From CAYTKU01 sp964550845 (GTDB lineage Bacteria > Patescibacteriota > Patescibacteriia > Magasanikbacterales > UBA922): DNA of 25,601 nucleotides. The translations under genes and the position numbers were made by a program. Shown here in pieces: positions 1 to 6,303 of this stretch; position 1 is the stretch's first letter, and each line of letters starts with the position of its first letter. Location: positions 1-25,601 of the forward strand of contig CAZKAD010000009.1 in assembly GCA_964550845.1 (NCBI GenBank), given 5' to 3'. The notes beneath the pieces are model-generated. The model was not told the origin of the DNA, ran no database searches, and saw only the letters and a program-made list of their open reading frames with translations.

Positions 1-181
1 GTTTGAGGCGGTTGAGGAGGGGATAGAGAGTGCCTTCTACTACGATGAGATCTGCATGGTGCAGTTCGCTGAGTATTTCTCCCGCATACACATTGCCCCG
101 AGCAATAATGAGCAGGATGGCAAATTCCAGGGTCCCTTTTCTCATCTGAGCTTTTGTATTTTCAATGTTTTTTATTTCCAT
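1..181 (-). CDS. PadR family transcriptional regulator, truncated by the window edge
   Basis: This is the first 60 codons of a minus-strand gene that runs off the left edge. The protein starts MEIKNIENTKAQMRKGTLEF and continues with a hydrophobic helix, a YAGEILSEL recognition-type helix and VVEGTLYPLLNRLK. The 'G-T-L-E/Y...I-L' start and 'EGTLYPLLNRL' are the hallmarks of the PadR winged-helix DNA-binding domain. PadR proteins are dimeric repressors that respond to small molecules or envelope stress; the effector and the C-terminal dimerisation helix cannot be seen here. The start at 181 is the only ATG that keeps the whole helix 1. A plausible promoter lies just upstream with an inverted repeat inside it, which suggests self-repression. 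The gene diverges from yebC. Confidence 0.85.
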   Translation of the reverse strand, partial: MEIKNIENTKAQMRKGTLEFAILLIIARGNVYAGEILSELHHADLIVVEGTLYPLLNRLK

Positions 182-189
182 ATAAATAT

Positions 190-218
190 AAAATAGCACT
201 TGCTAGTGTGCATTGCAA
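190..218 (-). promoter_or_regulatory. Putative padR-type gene promoter with inverted repeat
   Basis: On the minus strand a TTGCAA -35 (213-218) is separated by 17 bp from a TATTTT -10 (190-195). The start codon is only 9 bp beyond the -10, so the transcript would have almost no leader. CTTGC (199-203) and GCAAG (215-219) form an inverted repeat with an 11-bp spacer that covers the spacer and -35. That is a reasonable place for an autorepressor operator. The promoter match is moderate and the operator role is inferred. Confidence 0.45.
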
Positions 219-376
219 GGTACTGTGTGTGGATAAGTAGAGGAAATTGCTTTTTCTTTTTTTATCTACTAAAATATCTCTACGATCATCTTCACTATGT
301 TTACTCCCCAAAAATGGCCTCCGCCGGCATACAATAAAGTTACTGTGTAGGTTTTTTATTTTTGAAATTGTATTTT

Positions 377-1108
377 ATGTCCGGTCATTCTAAGTGGCAC
401 AATATTCAAGGCAGAAAAGGCAAAGCAGACAAAGCCAGAAGTGGTGAATTTACCAAGATCAGTCGTTTTATTACGGTAGCAGCCCGTCAGGGTGGAGGAG
501 ATGCATCAATGAATTTTGGACTTCGTTTGGCAATTGAAAAAGCCAAGGCCGTCAACATGCCAAAAGATAATATTGAAAGAGCAATTAAACGTGGAACAGG
601 GGAACTCAATGAAGGTGCACAGCTCGAAGAATTGGTCTACGAAGGATTTGGACCAGGCGGAGCTGCCGTGCTGGTCGAAGCATTTACTGACAATCGAAAT
701 CGCGCTGCAAGTGAAATTAAAAATATTTTTGCCAAAAATGGTGGCAATATGGGAAGTGCAGGAAGCGTACAATGGATGTTTTCCCACAAGTCAGTTATCC
801 GTATCTCACAAGAACAAATGGCAAAAATTTCTTCACGCGATGAATTTGATTTAGCGTTGATTGATGCCGGAGCCGAAGATATTGTAGAAAGTCCCTATGG
901 TGTCGAAGTTCGCGGATCAGTCGCTGCACTGCAAAATATACTTGAAAAAATAAAATCATATCATCTTGAAACCGAAGATGCAGGACTTGAATGGGTGGCC
1001 AAAGAAAATATGGAACTGAATCAAGAAGACAGTGAAAAACTGCAACAGCTCTATGATGCTCTCGAAGATTTTGATGATGTTCGTGCTGTCTATACCAATC
1101 AGGCTTAA
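377..1108 (+). CDS. yebC: YebC/PmpR family protein (TACO1-like)
   Basis: This encodes a 243-residue protein with the family-defining N-terminus MSGHSKWHNIQGRKGKADK. MPKDNIERAIKRGTGE and the glycine-rich EGFGPGGAAVLVE follow, as in all YebC proteins. The family was first annotated as a DNA-binding regulator; bacterial and mitochondrial (TACO1) members are now linked to translation of difficult peptide stretches such as polyproline. An in-frame TTG lies 15 bases upstream (362), but the ATG at 377 gives the conserved start and is preferred. The length matches the family norm. ruvC begins 8 bases after the stop, so the two are very probably co-transcribed; yebC-ruvC adjacency is common in bacteria. 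Confidence 0.96.
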   Translation: MSGHSKWHNIQGRKGKADKARSGEFTKISRFITVAARQGGGDASMNFGLRLAIEKAKAVNMPKDNIERAIKRGTGELNEGAQLEELVYEGFGPGGAAVLVEAFTDNRNRAASEIKNIFAKNGGNMGSAGSVQWMFSHKSVIRISQEQMAKISSRDEFDLALIDAGAEDIVESPYGVEVRGSVAALQNILEKIKSYHLETEDAGLEWVAKENMELNQEDSEKLQQLYDALEDFDDVRAVYTNQA

Positions 1109-1116
1109 ATATTTTT

Positions 1117-1626
1117 ATGCCATCAAAAACCATCGAACGTATTTTGGGAATTGACCCTGGTTTTGGTCGAGTTGGTTTTGGTATTGTCGAAAAACAGGGG
1201 ACCGAGTGGGTACATGTTGCTCACGGACTCATCGAAACTTCACCCAAGAAAACATTTGTCGAAAGAATTCTGGAAATTCACCAAACACTTGAAAAAATAA
1301 TTCAAGAGTATCAACCAACCCATGCTGCTCTTGAAGAATTGTTTTTTTACAAAAACGTCACTACGGCGATTCAAGTGGGACAGGCACGAGGGGTAATCCT
1401 GCTCACTCTGGTGCAGGCGGGTATTCCGGTTGATGAATTTACTCCGCTTGAAGTGAAACAGTCTTTGACTGGCTATGGCAGAGCAGAAAAAGGCCAGATT
1501 CAAAAAATGGTTATTATGCTTCTCAAGCTCAAAGAAAAAAAATTGCAAGATGATGCAGCTGATGCTCTTGCGATTGCTCTGACCGCCAGTACTCTTTTAA
1601 ATTTCAAAGAAAAAATGAAAAAATAA
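1117..1626 (+). CDS. ruvC: Crossover junction endodeoxyribonuclease RuvC
   Basis: This encodes a 169-residue Holliday-junction resolvase, the RuvC partner of the RuvAB branch-migration motor in recombinational repair. The RNase H-fold active site is readable: D13 in LGIDPG, E73 in AALEELFF, and D146 and D149 in DDAADALAIA, matching the four acidic residues of E. coli RuvC. The usual loop segment GYGRAEKGQIQKMV is present. The start is the first ATG after yebC, 8 bases beyond its stop, and the length is normal. No ruvA or ruvB is visible in the window. The stop is followed within about 20 bases by the promoter of the next gene. Confidence 0.97.
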   Translation: MPSKTIERILGIDPGFGRVGFGIVEKQGTEWVHVAHGLIETSPKKTFVERILEIHQTLEKIIQEYQPTHAALEELFFYKNVTTAIQVGQARGVILLTLVQAGIPVDEFTPLEVKQSLTGYGRAEKGQIQKMVIMLLKLKEKKLQDDAADALAIALTASTLLNFKEKMKK

Positions 1627-1648
1627 ACGTCACCTGTATTGATATACA

Positions 1649-1677
1649 TTGACAAAACATCAAAAATGTGGTATAAT
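1649..1677 (+). promoter_or_regulatory. Near-consensus sigma-70 promoter of the secreted FN3-like protein gene
   Basis: TTGACA (1649-1654), a 17-bp spacer and TATAAT (1672-1677) match the consensus at all twelve positions. A TGG extension precedes the -10 (extended -10). Predicted transcription start is near 1684, giving a leader of about 33 nt to the ATG at 1717. The promoter shows that an open-frame start at 1639 cannot be real. Confidence 0.9.
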
Positions 1678-1716
1678 AAAATCAGTTTTTATTTATATTT
1701 AGCCAAAAAATACCAT

Positions 1717-3066
1717 ATGGCGTATAAAAAATCTCTTCTTGCCTCTTTGGCAATCGTTGGAGCATTTTTCTTTGCTTCAAGTGCATCAGCATCTGGCCCT
1801 GCTCAGCCACCGACTATTTATACACCACAAAATCGAGCCACCGTGAATCTTGAAAATCCTCCACAGCTTAAATGGTATTCTCTTGATAGTACCGATCGAC
1901 CAGTAAGAAATTATGAAGTACAACTGCGTTGTGCAGGATGTGGTTATGATTTATCTACTCCTGGCGTTCGTAAAACTCGTATTCAAGATGGATGGAGGTT
2001 TACTGCGGTGAACAATGAATTTTCTTTACCTAAAACTCTCAAAGAAGGAAAGTATCGTTTTCGTGTCCGTGCCAATTACGTTGATGGAACACGAAGTAGT
2101 TTTTCTCAGTATCGACATTTTTCTTTTGAAAAAAATGAATCTATTAACAATGAAGATTCTCTTGGTGTTCCAACTCTTTTACTCCCACGAGATGAACAGG
2201 TTCTCACCAATTATCCACGCAAAGCCACACTCTCTTGGACTGGTGTGAGTAATGCCGATAAATATGAAATTGAACTTGCCTGTGATGTTTGTACCAGTAG
2301 TGAAACAAAATGGCTTCGTCCGAGTACCTATTATTCAACCAAAACCACTTATACCACCAGTCCTCTCGCAGGAGACAATGAGTTTCGTTTTCGTGTCAGA
2401 GCTATCTTGGATAATGGAGAAGTAGGTGAGTGGTCAAGATATCATTATTTTAAATATAATACTTCAGGATTTAAATCTGAATTAAAAGTATCGGCTTCTA
2501 AATCAGAAATTTCTGTGACTGAAACTGTTCGTATTACTGCTAATGCTACACAACTTGGGGATATTTCAAAAATAGAAATTTATGTGAATAATGCTCTTTC
2601 AAAGACTTGTTACGAGGCTTCAAATTGTTCGTACACCGGTGGGCCTTTTTCTGCTCATTACAATGGGAAAGTAAGCTATTATGCTGTTGCATATAGAGAT
2701 GGAGAAAATAGACCAAGTATTTATTCTACTACACAATATATTTCTGTTAGAGGCGGTACCAACCGTTTAAGTAAACCAACAATTATCAGTCCAAACAATA
2801 ATGCCTCTTTGGAAGGGAATTCTGCCAGAGTTCGTTTTGCTTGGGGCAACGTGGCTGATATAGTACGTTATAAAGTGGTGGTTGAATGCTATGATTGTCA
2901 AACCAACAATCAATGGTCAGTGGTTTCTACTGAGTTTGTCGAAGATAACTGGTTGTACTATAGCCCACGTACAGGAAACCATGAATACCGTTTCCAAGTG
3001 CTCCCTGTTTATAGCGATGGTGGAGGAGTCTGGTCAGAATATCGATATTTTAGTTATAACTACTAA
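1717..3066 (+). CDS. Secreted protein with three FN3-like repeats and CxxC pairs
   Basis: This encodes a 449-residue exported protein of unknown function. Residues 1-25 form a signal peptide: MAYKKS, a hydrophobic core, then SSASA with probable cleavage after Ala25. Three beta-sandwich repeats resembling fibronectin type III follow at about 31-138, 151-248 and 352-449. Each ends in a pattern like RFRVRA...WSxYRxF. Between repeats 2 and 3 (about 255-345) is a different Ig-like module (LKVSASKSEISV...). Each FN3-like repeat carries a CxxC pair at the same strand position: C72/C75, C189/C192 and C391/C394. The Ig-like module has C298 and C304. No membrane anchor, sorting signal or catalytic motif was seen. 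The start is placed after the consensus promoter and at the signal peptide. It is probably a surface or released adhesive protein, but the function is inferred. Confidence 0.85.
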   Translation: MAYKKSLLASLAIVGAFFFASSASASGPAQPPTIYTPQNRATVNLENPPQLKWYSLDSTDRPVRNYEVQLRCAGCGYDLSTPGVRKTRIQDGWRFTAVNNEFSLPKTLKEGKYRFRVRANYVDGTRSSFSQYRHFSFEKNESINNEDSLGVPTLLLPRDEQVLTNYPRKATLSWTGVSNADKYEIELACDVCTSSETKWLRPSTYYSTKTTYTTSPLAGDNEFRFRVRAILDNGEVGEWSRYHYFKYNTSGFKSELKVSASKSEISVTETVRITANATQLGDISKIEIYVNNALSKTCYEASNCSYTGGPFSAHYNGKVSYYAVAYRDGENRPSIYSTTQYISVRGGTNRLSKPTIISPNNNASLEGNSARVRFAWGNVADIVRYKVVVECYDCQTNNQWSVVSTEFVEDNWLYYSPRTGNHEYRFQVLPVYSDGGGVWSEYRYFSYNY

Positions 3067-3094
3067 AAAAAGTCCCTCGAAAGAGGGCTTTTTT
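3065..3094 (+). terminator. Intrinsic terminator after the FN3-like protein gene
   Basis: A CCCTC/GAGGG stem (3074-3078 with 3083-3087) and a GAAA tetraloop are extended by an A-run on the left pairing with a T-run on the right, across one mismatch. The hairpin overlaps the stop codon and is followed by TTTTTT. Confidence 0.85.
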
Positions 3095-3109
3095 GCTTTT
3101 TTTGGCTTC

Positions 3110-3138
3110 TTGACAAAACTCTAAAAATCCTTTAGTAT
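3110..3138 (+). promoter_or_regulatory. Putative rpsB promoter
   Basis: A perfect TTGACA (3110-3115) is followed after 17 bp by TAGTAT (3133-3138, 4 of 6 to TATAAT). The start would be near 3145, giving a leader of roughly 80 nt that contains the structured element described next. Confidence 0.7.
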
Positions 3139-3161
3139 AGCGCCATATTATTTATCTCTCA

Positions 3162-3224
3162 CTCGGAACAATTTTCCTCTTTCTGGCCACCCAGAAGGCG
3201 AACCGAGGAGGTGAAAAGGAAAAT
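3162..3224 (+). promoter_or_regulatory. Structured rpsB leader, candidate autoregulatory pseudoknot
   Basis: Three complementary pairs lie in the leader. CTCGG (3162-3166) can pair with CCGAG (3203-3207). Inside that, TTCTGG (3181-3186) pairs with CCAGAA (3191-3196) around a four-base loop. ATTTTCCT (3171-3178) is exactly complementary to AGGAAAAT (3217-3224), the bases just before the start codon. The first and third pairings cross, so they form a pseudoknot or are mutually exclusive. The third pairing would hide the proximal ribosome-binding site AAGGA (3216-3220). A stronger AGGAGGT (3206-3212) sits 14 bases from the ATG, farther than normal. S2 is known to repress its own mRNA in other bacteria; that this element does so is inferred. 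Confidence 0.5.
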
Positions 3225-3226
3225 AT

Positions 3227-3937
3227 ATGACTATACCAAGCATCCTCGAAATGCTTCAGGCTGGAGTTCACTTCGGCCACCAAACATCACGCTGGCATCC
3301 AAAGATGAAAGACTTCATCTATACAGATCGCAATGGCGTGCATGTTATTGATTTGGAAAAAACCACAGCTCAGCTTGAAGAAGTTCTTCCTCAAATCAAA
3401 AAAATGGCTGCTGAAGGCAAGACCATTTTGTTCGTTTCAACCAAACCTCAAGCACGCGAAATCGTCAAAGCCGCTGCTATGGATTGTGGTATGCCATTTT
3501 TGACAGATCGCTGGCTCGGTGGAATGCTTACGAACTTTACCGAAATCAAAAAACTCGTAAAAAAATATAATACTCTCAAAGAAGAACAGGCTAACGGAGA
3601 ACTGGAAAAATATACCAAAAAAGAACAGCTTGATATTGCCAAGGAACTTGAAAAAATGGATATCTACCTTGGTGGTATTGCTAAACTTGAAAAAATGCCA
3701 GATGCACTTTTTCTCCCATCTATGCAGCGTGAAAAAACCGCTGTGATGGAAGCCAACCGCATGCATGTACCAATTGTTTCTGTGTGTGATACCAATGCTA
3801 ACCCACTTAAAGCTGATTGGATTATCCCAGCCAATGATGATGCTGTGAACGCTATCAAAATGATTGTGAATCTCGTTGCTGCTGCTATCAAAGAAGGAAA
3901 GGCCGAAGCAGAAAAAAACAAAGGTGAAGCAAAATAG
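3227..3937 (+). CDS. rpsB: 30S ribosomal protein S2 (uS2)
   Basis: This encodes a 236-residue uS2 protein of the small ribosomal subunit, which binds the 16S rRNA neck/head region and is needed for S1 binding in bacteria that have it. The classic blocks are present: MLQAGVHFGHQTSRWHPKM at the N-terminus, FIYTDRNGVHVIDLEKT, ILFVSTKPQAREIV, TDRWLGGMLTNF, then VPIVSVCDTNANPLKADWII and the C-terminal PANDDAVNAIKMIV. Length is typical. The start ATG at 3227 is supported by AAGGA six bases upstream. tsf follows after 37 bases, the usual rpsB-tsf pair. Confidence 0.98.
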   Translation: MTIPSILEMLQAGVHFGHQTSRWHPKMKDFIYTDRNGVHVIDLEKTTAQLEEVLPQIKKMAAEGKTILFVSTKPQAREIVKAAAMDCGMPFLTDRWLGGMLTNFTEIKKLVKKYNTLKEEQANGELEKYTKKEQLDIAKELEKMDIYLGGIAKLEKMPDALFLPSMQREKTAVMEANRMHVPIVSVCDTNANPLKADWIIPANDDAVNAIKMIVNLVAAAIKEGKAEAEKNKGEAK

Positions 3938-3974
3938 TTTGCATTTCTCTTTTATTTTTTAACCTTCAAATATT

Positions 3975-4625
3975 ATGCCTATTACTGCTAGTGATATTGC
4001 CAAACTCCGCGCCCAGACTGGTGCCGGAATGATGGATTGTAAAAAAGCCATGGACGAAGCGGGTGGCGATATGGAAAAAGCCATTGATATTCTTCGCACC
4101 AAAGGAATTGCCAAAGCTGCTAAGCGCGCTGACAAGGTTGCTTCTGAAGGTTTGATTGTCAGTTACATTCATGGTGGAGGAAAAGTCGGAGTTCTGCTTG
4201 AACTCAACTGTGAAACTGACTTTGTTGGAAAAACTGATGGATTCAAATCCTTGGCTAACGATATTGCACTGCACATTGCTGGAGTTGCTCCAAAATATGT
4301 GAGTCGCGATGAAGTTCCTGCTGGAGAAATCGACCGAGAAAAAGCGATTTACCGAGAACAGCTGATTGCTGAAGGAAAACCAGAAGCCATGCTTGAAAAA
4401 ATTATGGCTGGAAAATTTGATCGCTACTACAGTGAAATTTGTTTGCTTGAACAGCCATTTATCAAAGACGAAGAAAAAACAATTGAACAGCTTCTGACTG
4501 AAAAGACAGCCGAAATTGGAGAAAAGATTTCTGTTCGTCGTTTTGTTCGCTACATGCTCGGCGAAGGAATTGAGAAAGTTCAAACTGACTTCGTAGCAGA
4601 AGTAAATGCACAGGCTGGAATGTAA
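3975..4625 (+). CDS. tsf: Translation elongation factor Ts
   Basis: This encodes a 216-residue EF-Ts, the nucleotide-exchange factor that recycles EF-Tu. The N-terminal UBA-like helix bundle LRAQTGAGMMDCKKAMDEAG, then DMEKAIDILRTKGIAKAAKR, and the EF-Tu-contacting NCETDFVGKTDGFK are all present. It is shorter than the E. coli protein (about 283 residues) and close to the compact Thermus-type form; the extra C-terminal subdomain seems to be reduced. It is co-transcribed with rpsB 37 bases upstream. A repeat copy and a strong terminator follow the stop. The start is the first ATG, with the conserved ITASDIAKLR immediately after. Confidence 0.97.
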   Translation: MPITASDIAKLRAQTGAGMMDCKKAMDEAGGDMEKAIDILRTKGIAKAAKRADKVASEGLIVSYIHGGGKVGVLLELNCETDFVGKTDGFKSLANDIALHIAGVAPKYVSRDEVPAGEIDREKAIYREQLIAEGKPEAMLEKIMAGKFDRYYSEICLLEQPFIKDEEKTIEQLLTEKTAEIGEKISVRRFVRYMLGEGIEKVQTDFVAEVNAQAGM

Positions 4626-4628
4626 GCT

Positions 4629-4655
4629 GTCATTGCGAGCGAAGCGAAGCAATCT
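4629..4655 (+). repeat. Dispersed intergenic repeat, GTCATTGCGAGC...GCAATCT type
   Basis: The sequence starts GTCATTGCGAGCGAAGCG and ends AAGCAATCT. The ends ATTGC and GCAAT are inverted, giving an imperfect palindrome. This sequence type is a recurring intergenic repeat in many bacterial genomes (recalled, not searched). A diverged copy lies in opposite orientation at 20481-20506. It sits between the tsf stop and the terminator. Confidence 0.65.
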
Positions 4656-4663
4656 GTAAATAT

Positions 4664-4695
4664 AAAAAAGAACCTGCATACGAGGTTCTTTTTTT
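4664..4695 (+). terminator. Bidirectional intrinsic terminator after tsf
   Basis: A-run plus GAACCT (4664-4675) pairs with AGGTTC plus a T-run (4683-4695) around a seven-base loop, a 12-bp stem including the A/T part. A-run and T-run on opposite sides mean it can also stop minus-strand transcription coming from the lipoprotein gene. Confidence 0.9.
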
Positions 4696-4747
4696 GTCCC
4701 AACCATCAATCTCCTTGATAAAGTCTCGAAAGAGTTTCAAGATCTTA

Positions 4748-4776
4748 TGGTGGGGATGGTCGGGGAGGGGGGCGGG
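4748..4776. other. G-tract cluster downstream of the GC-rich lipoprotein gene
   Basis: The plus strand has four runs of three or more G (4752-4755, 4762-4765, 4767-4772, 4774-4776) with short loops, a G-quadruplex pattern. The minus-strand transcript of the lipoprotein gene would be C-rich and G-poor here, like a Rho-loading region. The 11-mer TGGTGGGGATG (4748-4758) recurs at 15532-15542 behind the other GC-rich orphan gene. Confidence 0.45.
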
Positions 4777-4804
4777 CTTCGGTGGTGGATGTTGTGGTGA
4801 GGCT

Positions 4805-5137
4805 TCAGTTTCTGGGAGTATCGCAGACGGACATGATCTTGCCACGATTGTGCGTGATCTGGATGCAGCCCGGGACGCACTCACACGAAGTGATGTTCAC
4901 GGAGTCTGCGTTGTCTTCTGGGCAGATGCTGTGCGCCTGCCCTGCGAAGACGAACTTGAAGCAACCATCGTCTTCTGTGACCTTGAGCTGGGTCAAGTCT
5001 GCTACGCAGGCGCCCCCTTGTGTTTCCTCCTGGCAGAGGAAGTTGGTGTTGCTCGGATCCACCTTCGGCGGTTCGGCACAGGCTGCCACTCCGAGAACGA
5101 ACAGAACCGACAAAACACCCTGCATCAGAAGGTTCAT
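4805..5137 (-). CDS. Small cysteine-rich putative lipoprotein, GC-rich orphan
   Basis: This encodes a 110-residue protein that I do not recognise. It starts MNLLMQGVLSVLFVLGVAAC, a hydrophobic signal with a lipobox-like VAAC ending at Cys20. The signal lacks the usual basic residues near its start. The mature part has eight further cysteines (35, 44, 59, 72, 85, 87, 91, 105), including CECVPGC, enough for four disulfides or a metal site. The stretch is clearly more GC-rich than its neighbours and uses G/C third positions, which suggests recent acquisition or a separate gene class. It has its own promoter, reads against tsf and gap, and shares the bidirectional terminator. The start codon lies in a small hairpin (5131-5146). 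An alternative start is Met5. The gene looks real because promoter, signal and cysteine pattern agree. Confidence 0.7.
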   Translation of the reverse strand: MNLLMQGVLSVLFVLGVAACAEPPKVDPSNTNFLCQEETQGGACVADLTQLKVTEDDGCFKFVFAGQAHSICPEDNADSVNITSCECVPGCIQITHNRGKIMSVCDTPRN

Positions 5138-5155
5138 TTTTGAACCCTTTCCCTA

Positions 5156-5174
5156 TAGCCAGGAAGTCTGGCTA
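5156..5174 (-). promoter_or_regulatory. Leader hairpin of the GC-rich lipoprotein gene
   Basis: TAGCCAG (5156-5162) and CTGGCTA (5168-5174) form a perfect 7-bp stem with a five-base loop, just downstream of the predicted transcription start. It could stabilise the 5' end of the mRNA or act as a binding site. A second hairpin, GGTTCA-N4-TGAACC (5131-5146), contains the start codon. Confidence 0.4.
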
Positions 5175-5182
5175 GCGTGGGG

Positions 5183-5211
5183 AACCTACTACATTTTTGC
5201 CTTTTTGTCAA
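5183..5211 (-). promoter_or_regulatory. Putative promoter of the GC-rich lipoprotein gene
   Basis: On the minus strand a perfect TTGACA (5206-5211) is followed after 17 bp by TAGGTT (5183-5188), a weak -10. The 12 bases TTGACAAAAAGG are identical at the promoter of the second GC-rich orphan gene (15879-15890). Confidence 0.55.
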
Positions 5212-5222
5212 TCCTTTTGCCC

Positions 5223-5252
5223 TTGTAGACACCTCTGTTTATTTGTTATACT
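5223..5252 (+). promoter_or_regulatory. Putative gap-pgk promoter
   Basis: TTGTAG (5223-5228), an 18-bp spacer and TATACT (5247-5252) lie 33 bases before the gap start codon, giving a leader of about 27 nt. It is back to back with the minus-strand promoter of the lipoprotein gene. Confidence 0.6.
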
Positions 5253-5285
5253 GGCCTCATTATTTCATCTTCTAAATCTTCACAT

Positions 5286-6290
5286 ATGCCTACAAAAATC
5301 AAAGTTGCTATTAATGGCTTTGGCCGGATTGGTCGCCATGCCCTCAAAGTTGCCTGGGGTAAAAAAAATATTGAAGTCGTGGCTATCAATGACCTGACTG
5401 ATACCAAAACTCTGGCGCATCTGCTCAAACACGACACAGCCTATCAAGATTTTGCTCCCAAAGTTTCCTACAATGAAAAAAATATTTTAGTTGGCAATAA
5501 AAAAATCGCAGTATTTGGAGAAAAAGATCCTGCGATGCTCCCTTGGAAAAAGCTTGGTATTGATGTGGTGATCGAATCAACCGGGAGATTTACCGAAGCC
5601 GAAGCTGCCAGTAGTCACATTAAAGCTGGAGCAAAAAAAGTAGTGATTTCTGCTCCAGGAAAAGGGGATCTCAAAACATTTGTCCGTGGAGTCAATGATC
5701 ATGAATACAAAAATGAAAAAATTATTGATAATGCTTCGTGCACGACCAACTGTGCTGCACCAATGATGTTGGTTCTGGAAAAAGAATTTGGTATTCAAAA
5801 AGCCATGCTCACCACGGTGCATTCATATACTGCTTCGCAGGTACTTCAAGACGCACCGAGCAAGGACCTGCGTGAAGCACGCGCGGCTGCGCAAAATATG
5901 GTTCCAACCAAAACTGGTGCTGCGGTTGCGGTTACCCGAACCATACCAGAACTGCAAAATAAATTTGATGGACTTTCGGTGCGTGTTCCTACGATTACTG
6001 TATCCTTGACTGATCTCACCGTACTGCTCAAAAAAAATGTAACCGTTGAACAAATTAATAAAGCGTATATCAAAGCCAGCAAAAGCTATCTCAAAAATAT
6101 TTTGGCAGTATCAGATGAACCACTGGTTTCAAGTGATTATATTGGTAATAGTTATTCTGCTACTGTTGATCTCGAACTCACTCGTGTGGTTGATGGTAAT
6201 CTGGTCAAAGTCGTAGGTTGGTATGACAACGAATGGGGCTATGCCAATCGTTTGGTAGAAATGGTCGCTTTGATAGGTGATAAGAGATAA
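5286..6290 (+). CDS. gap: Glyceraldehyde-3-phosphate dehydrogenase, type I
   Basis: This encodes a 334-residue GAPDH of normal length, which oxidises glyceraldehyde 3-phosphate with phosphate to 1,3-bisphosphoglycerate in cytosolic glycolysis. The Rossmann motif INGFGRIGR (9-17), the coenzyme-selecting D36 after N35 (NAD type) and the catalytic site NASCTTNCAAP with C152 and H179 are all present. FDGLSVRVPT and WYDNEWGYANRLVEM close the protein. The start ATG follows the promoter directly; no strong Shine-Dalgarno is seen. pgk, which uses its product, starts 14 bases after the stop. Confidence 0.98.
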   Translation: MPTKIKVAINGFGRIGRHALKVAWGKKNIEVVAINDLTDTKTLAHLLKHDTAYQDFAPKVSYNEKNILVGNKKIAVFGEKDPAMLPWKKLGIDVVIESTGRFTEAEAASSHIKAGAKKVVISAPGKGDLKTFVRGVNDHEYKNEKIIDNASCTTNCAAPMMLVLEKEFGIQKAMLTTVHSYTASQVLQDAPSKDLREARAAAQNMVPTKTGAAVAVTRTIPELQNKFDGLSVRVPTITVSLTDLTVLLKKNVTVEQINKAYIKASKSYLKNILAVSDEPLVSSDYIGNSYSATVDLELTRVVDGNLVKVVGWYDNEWGYANRLVEMVALIGDKR

Positions 6291-6303
6291 GAAATATTTG
6301 ACT

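Noticed and set aside
182..376. A clear yebC promoter
   Set aside because: TACAAT at 330-335 has no acceptable -35 at normal spacing. No confident promoter or RNA was seen in this gap apart from the padR-type promoter.
1639..1716. N-terminal extension of the FN3-like protein
   Set aside because: It would start before the consensus promoter and hide the signal peptide.
3966..4709. Long minus-strand frame opposite tsf
   Set aside because: EF-Ts on the plus strand is certain. The minus frame is low-complexity, rich in Phe, Ser and Asn, as expected from antisense of AT-rich coding sequence.
4694..5228. Two plus-strand open frames across the GC-rich lipoprotein region
   Set aside because: They are shadows of the minus-strand gene, which has a promoter, lipobox and ordered cysteines. 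The plus frames lack any domain or ribosome-binding site.
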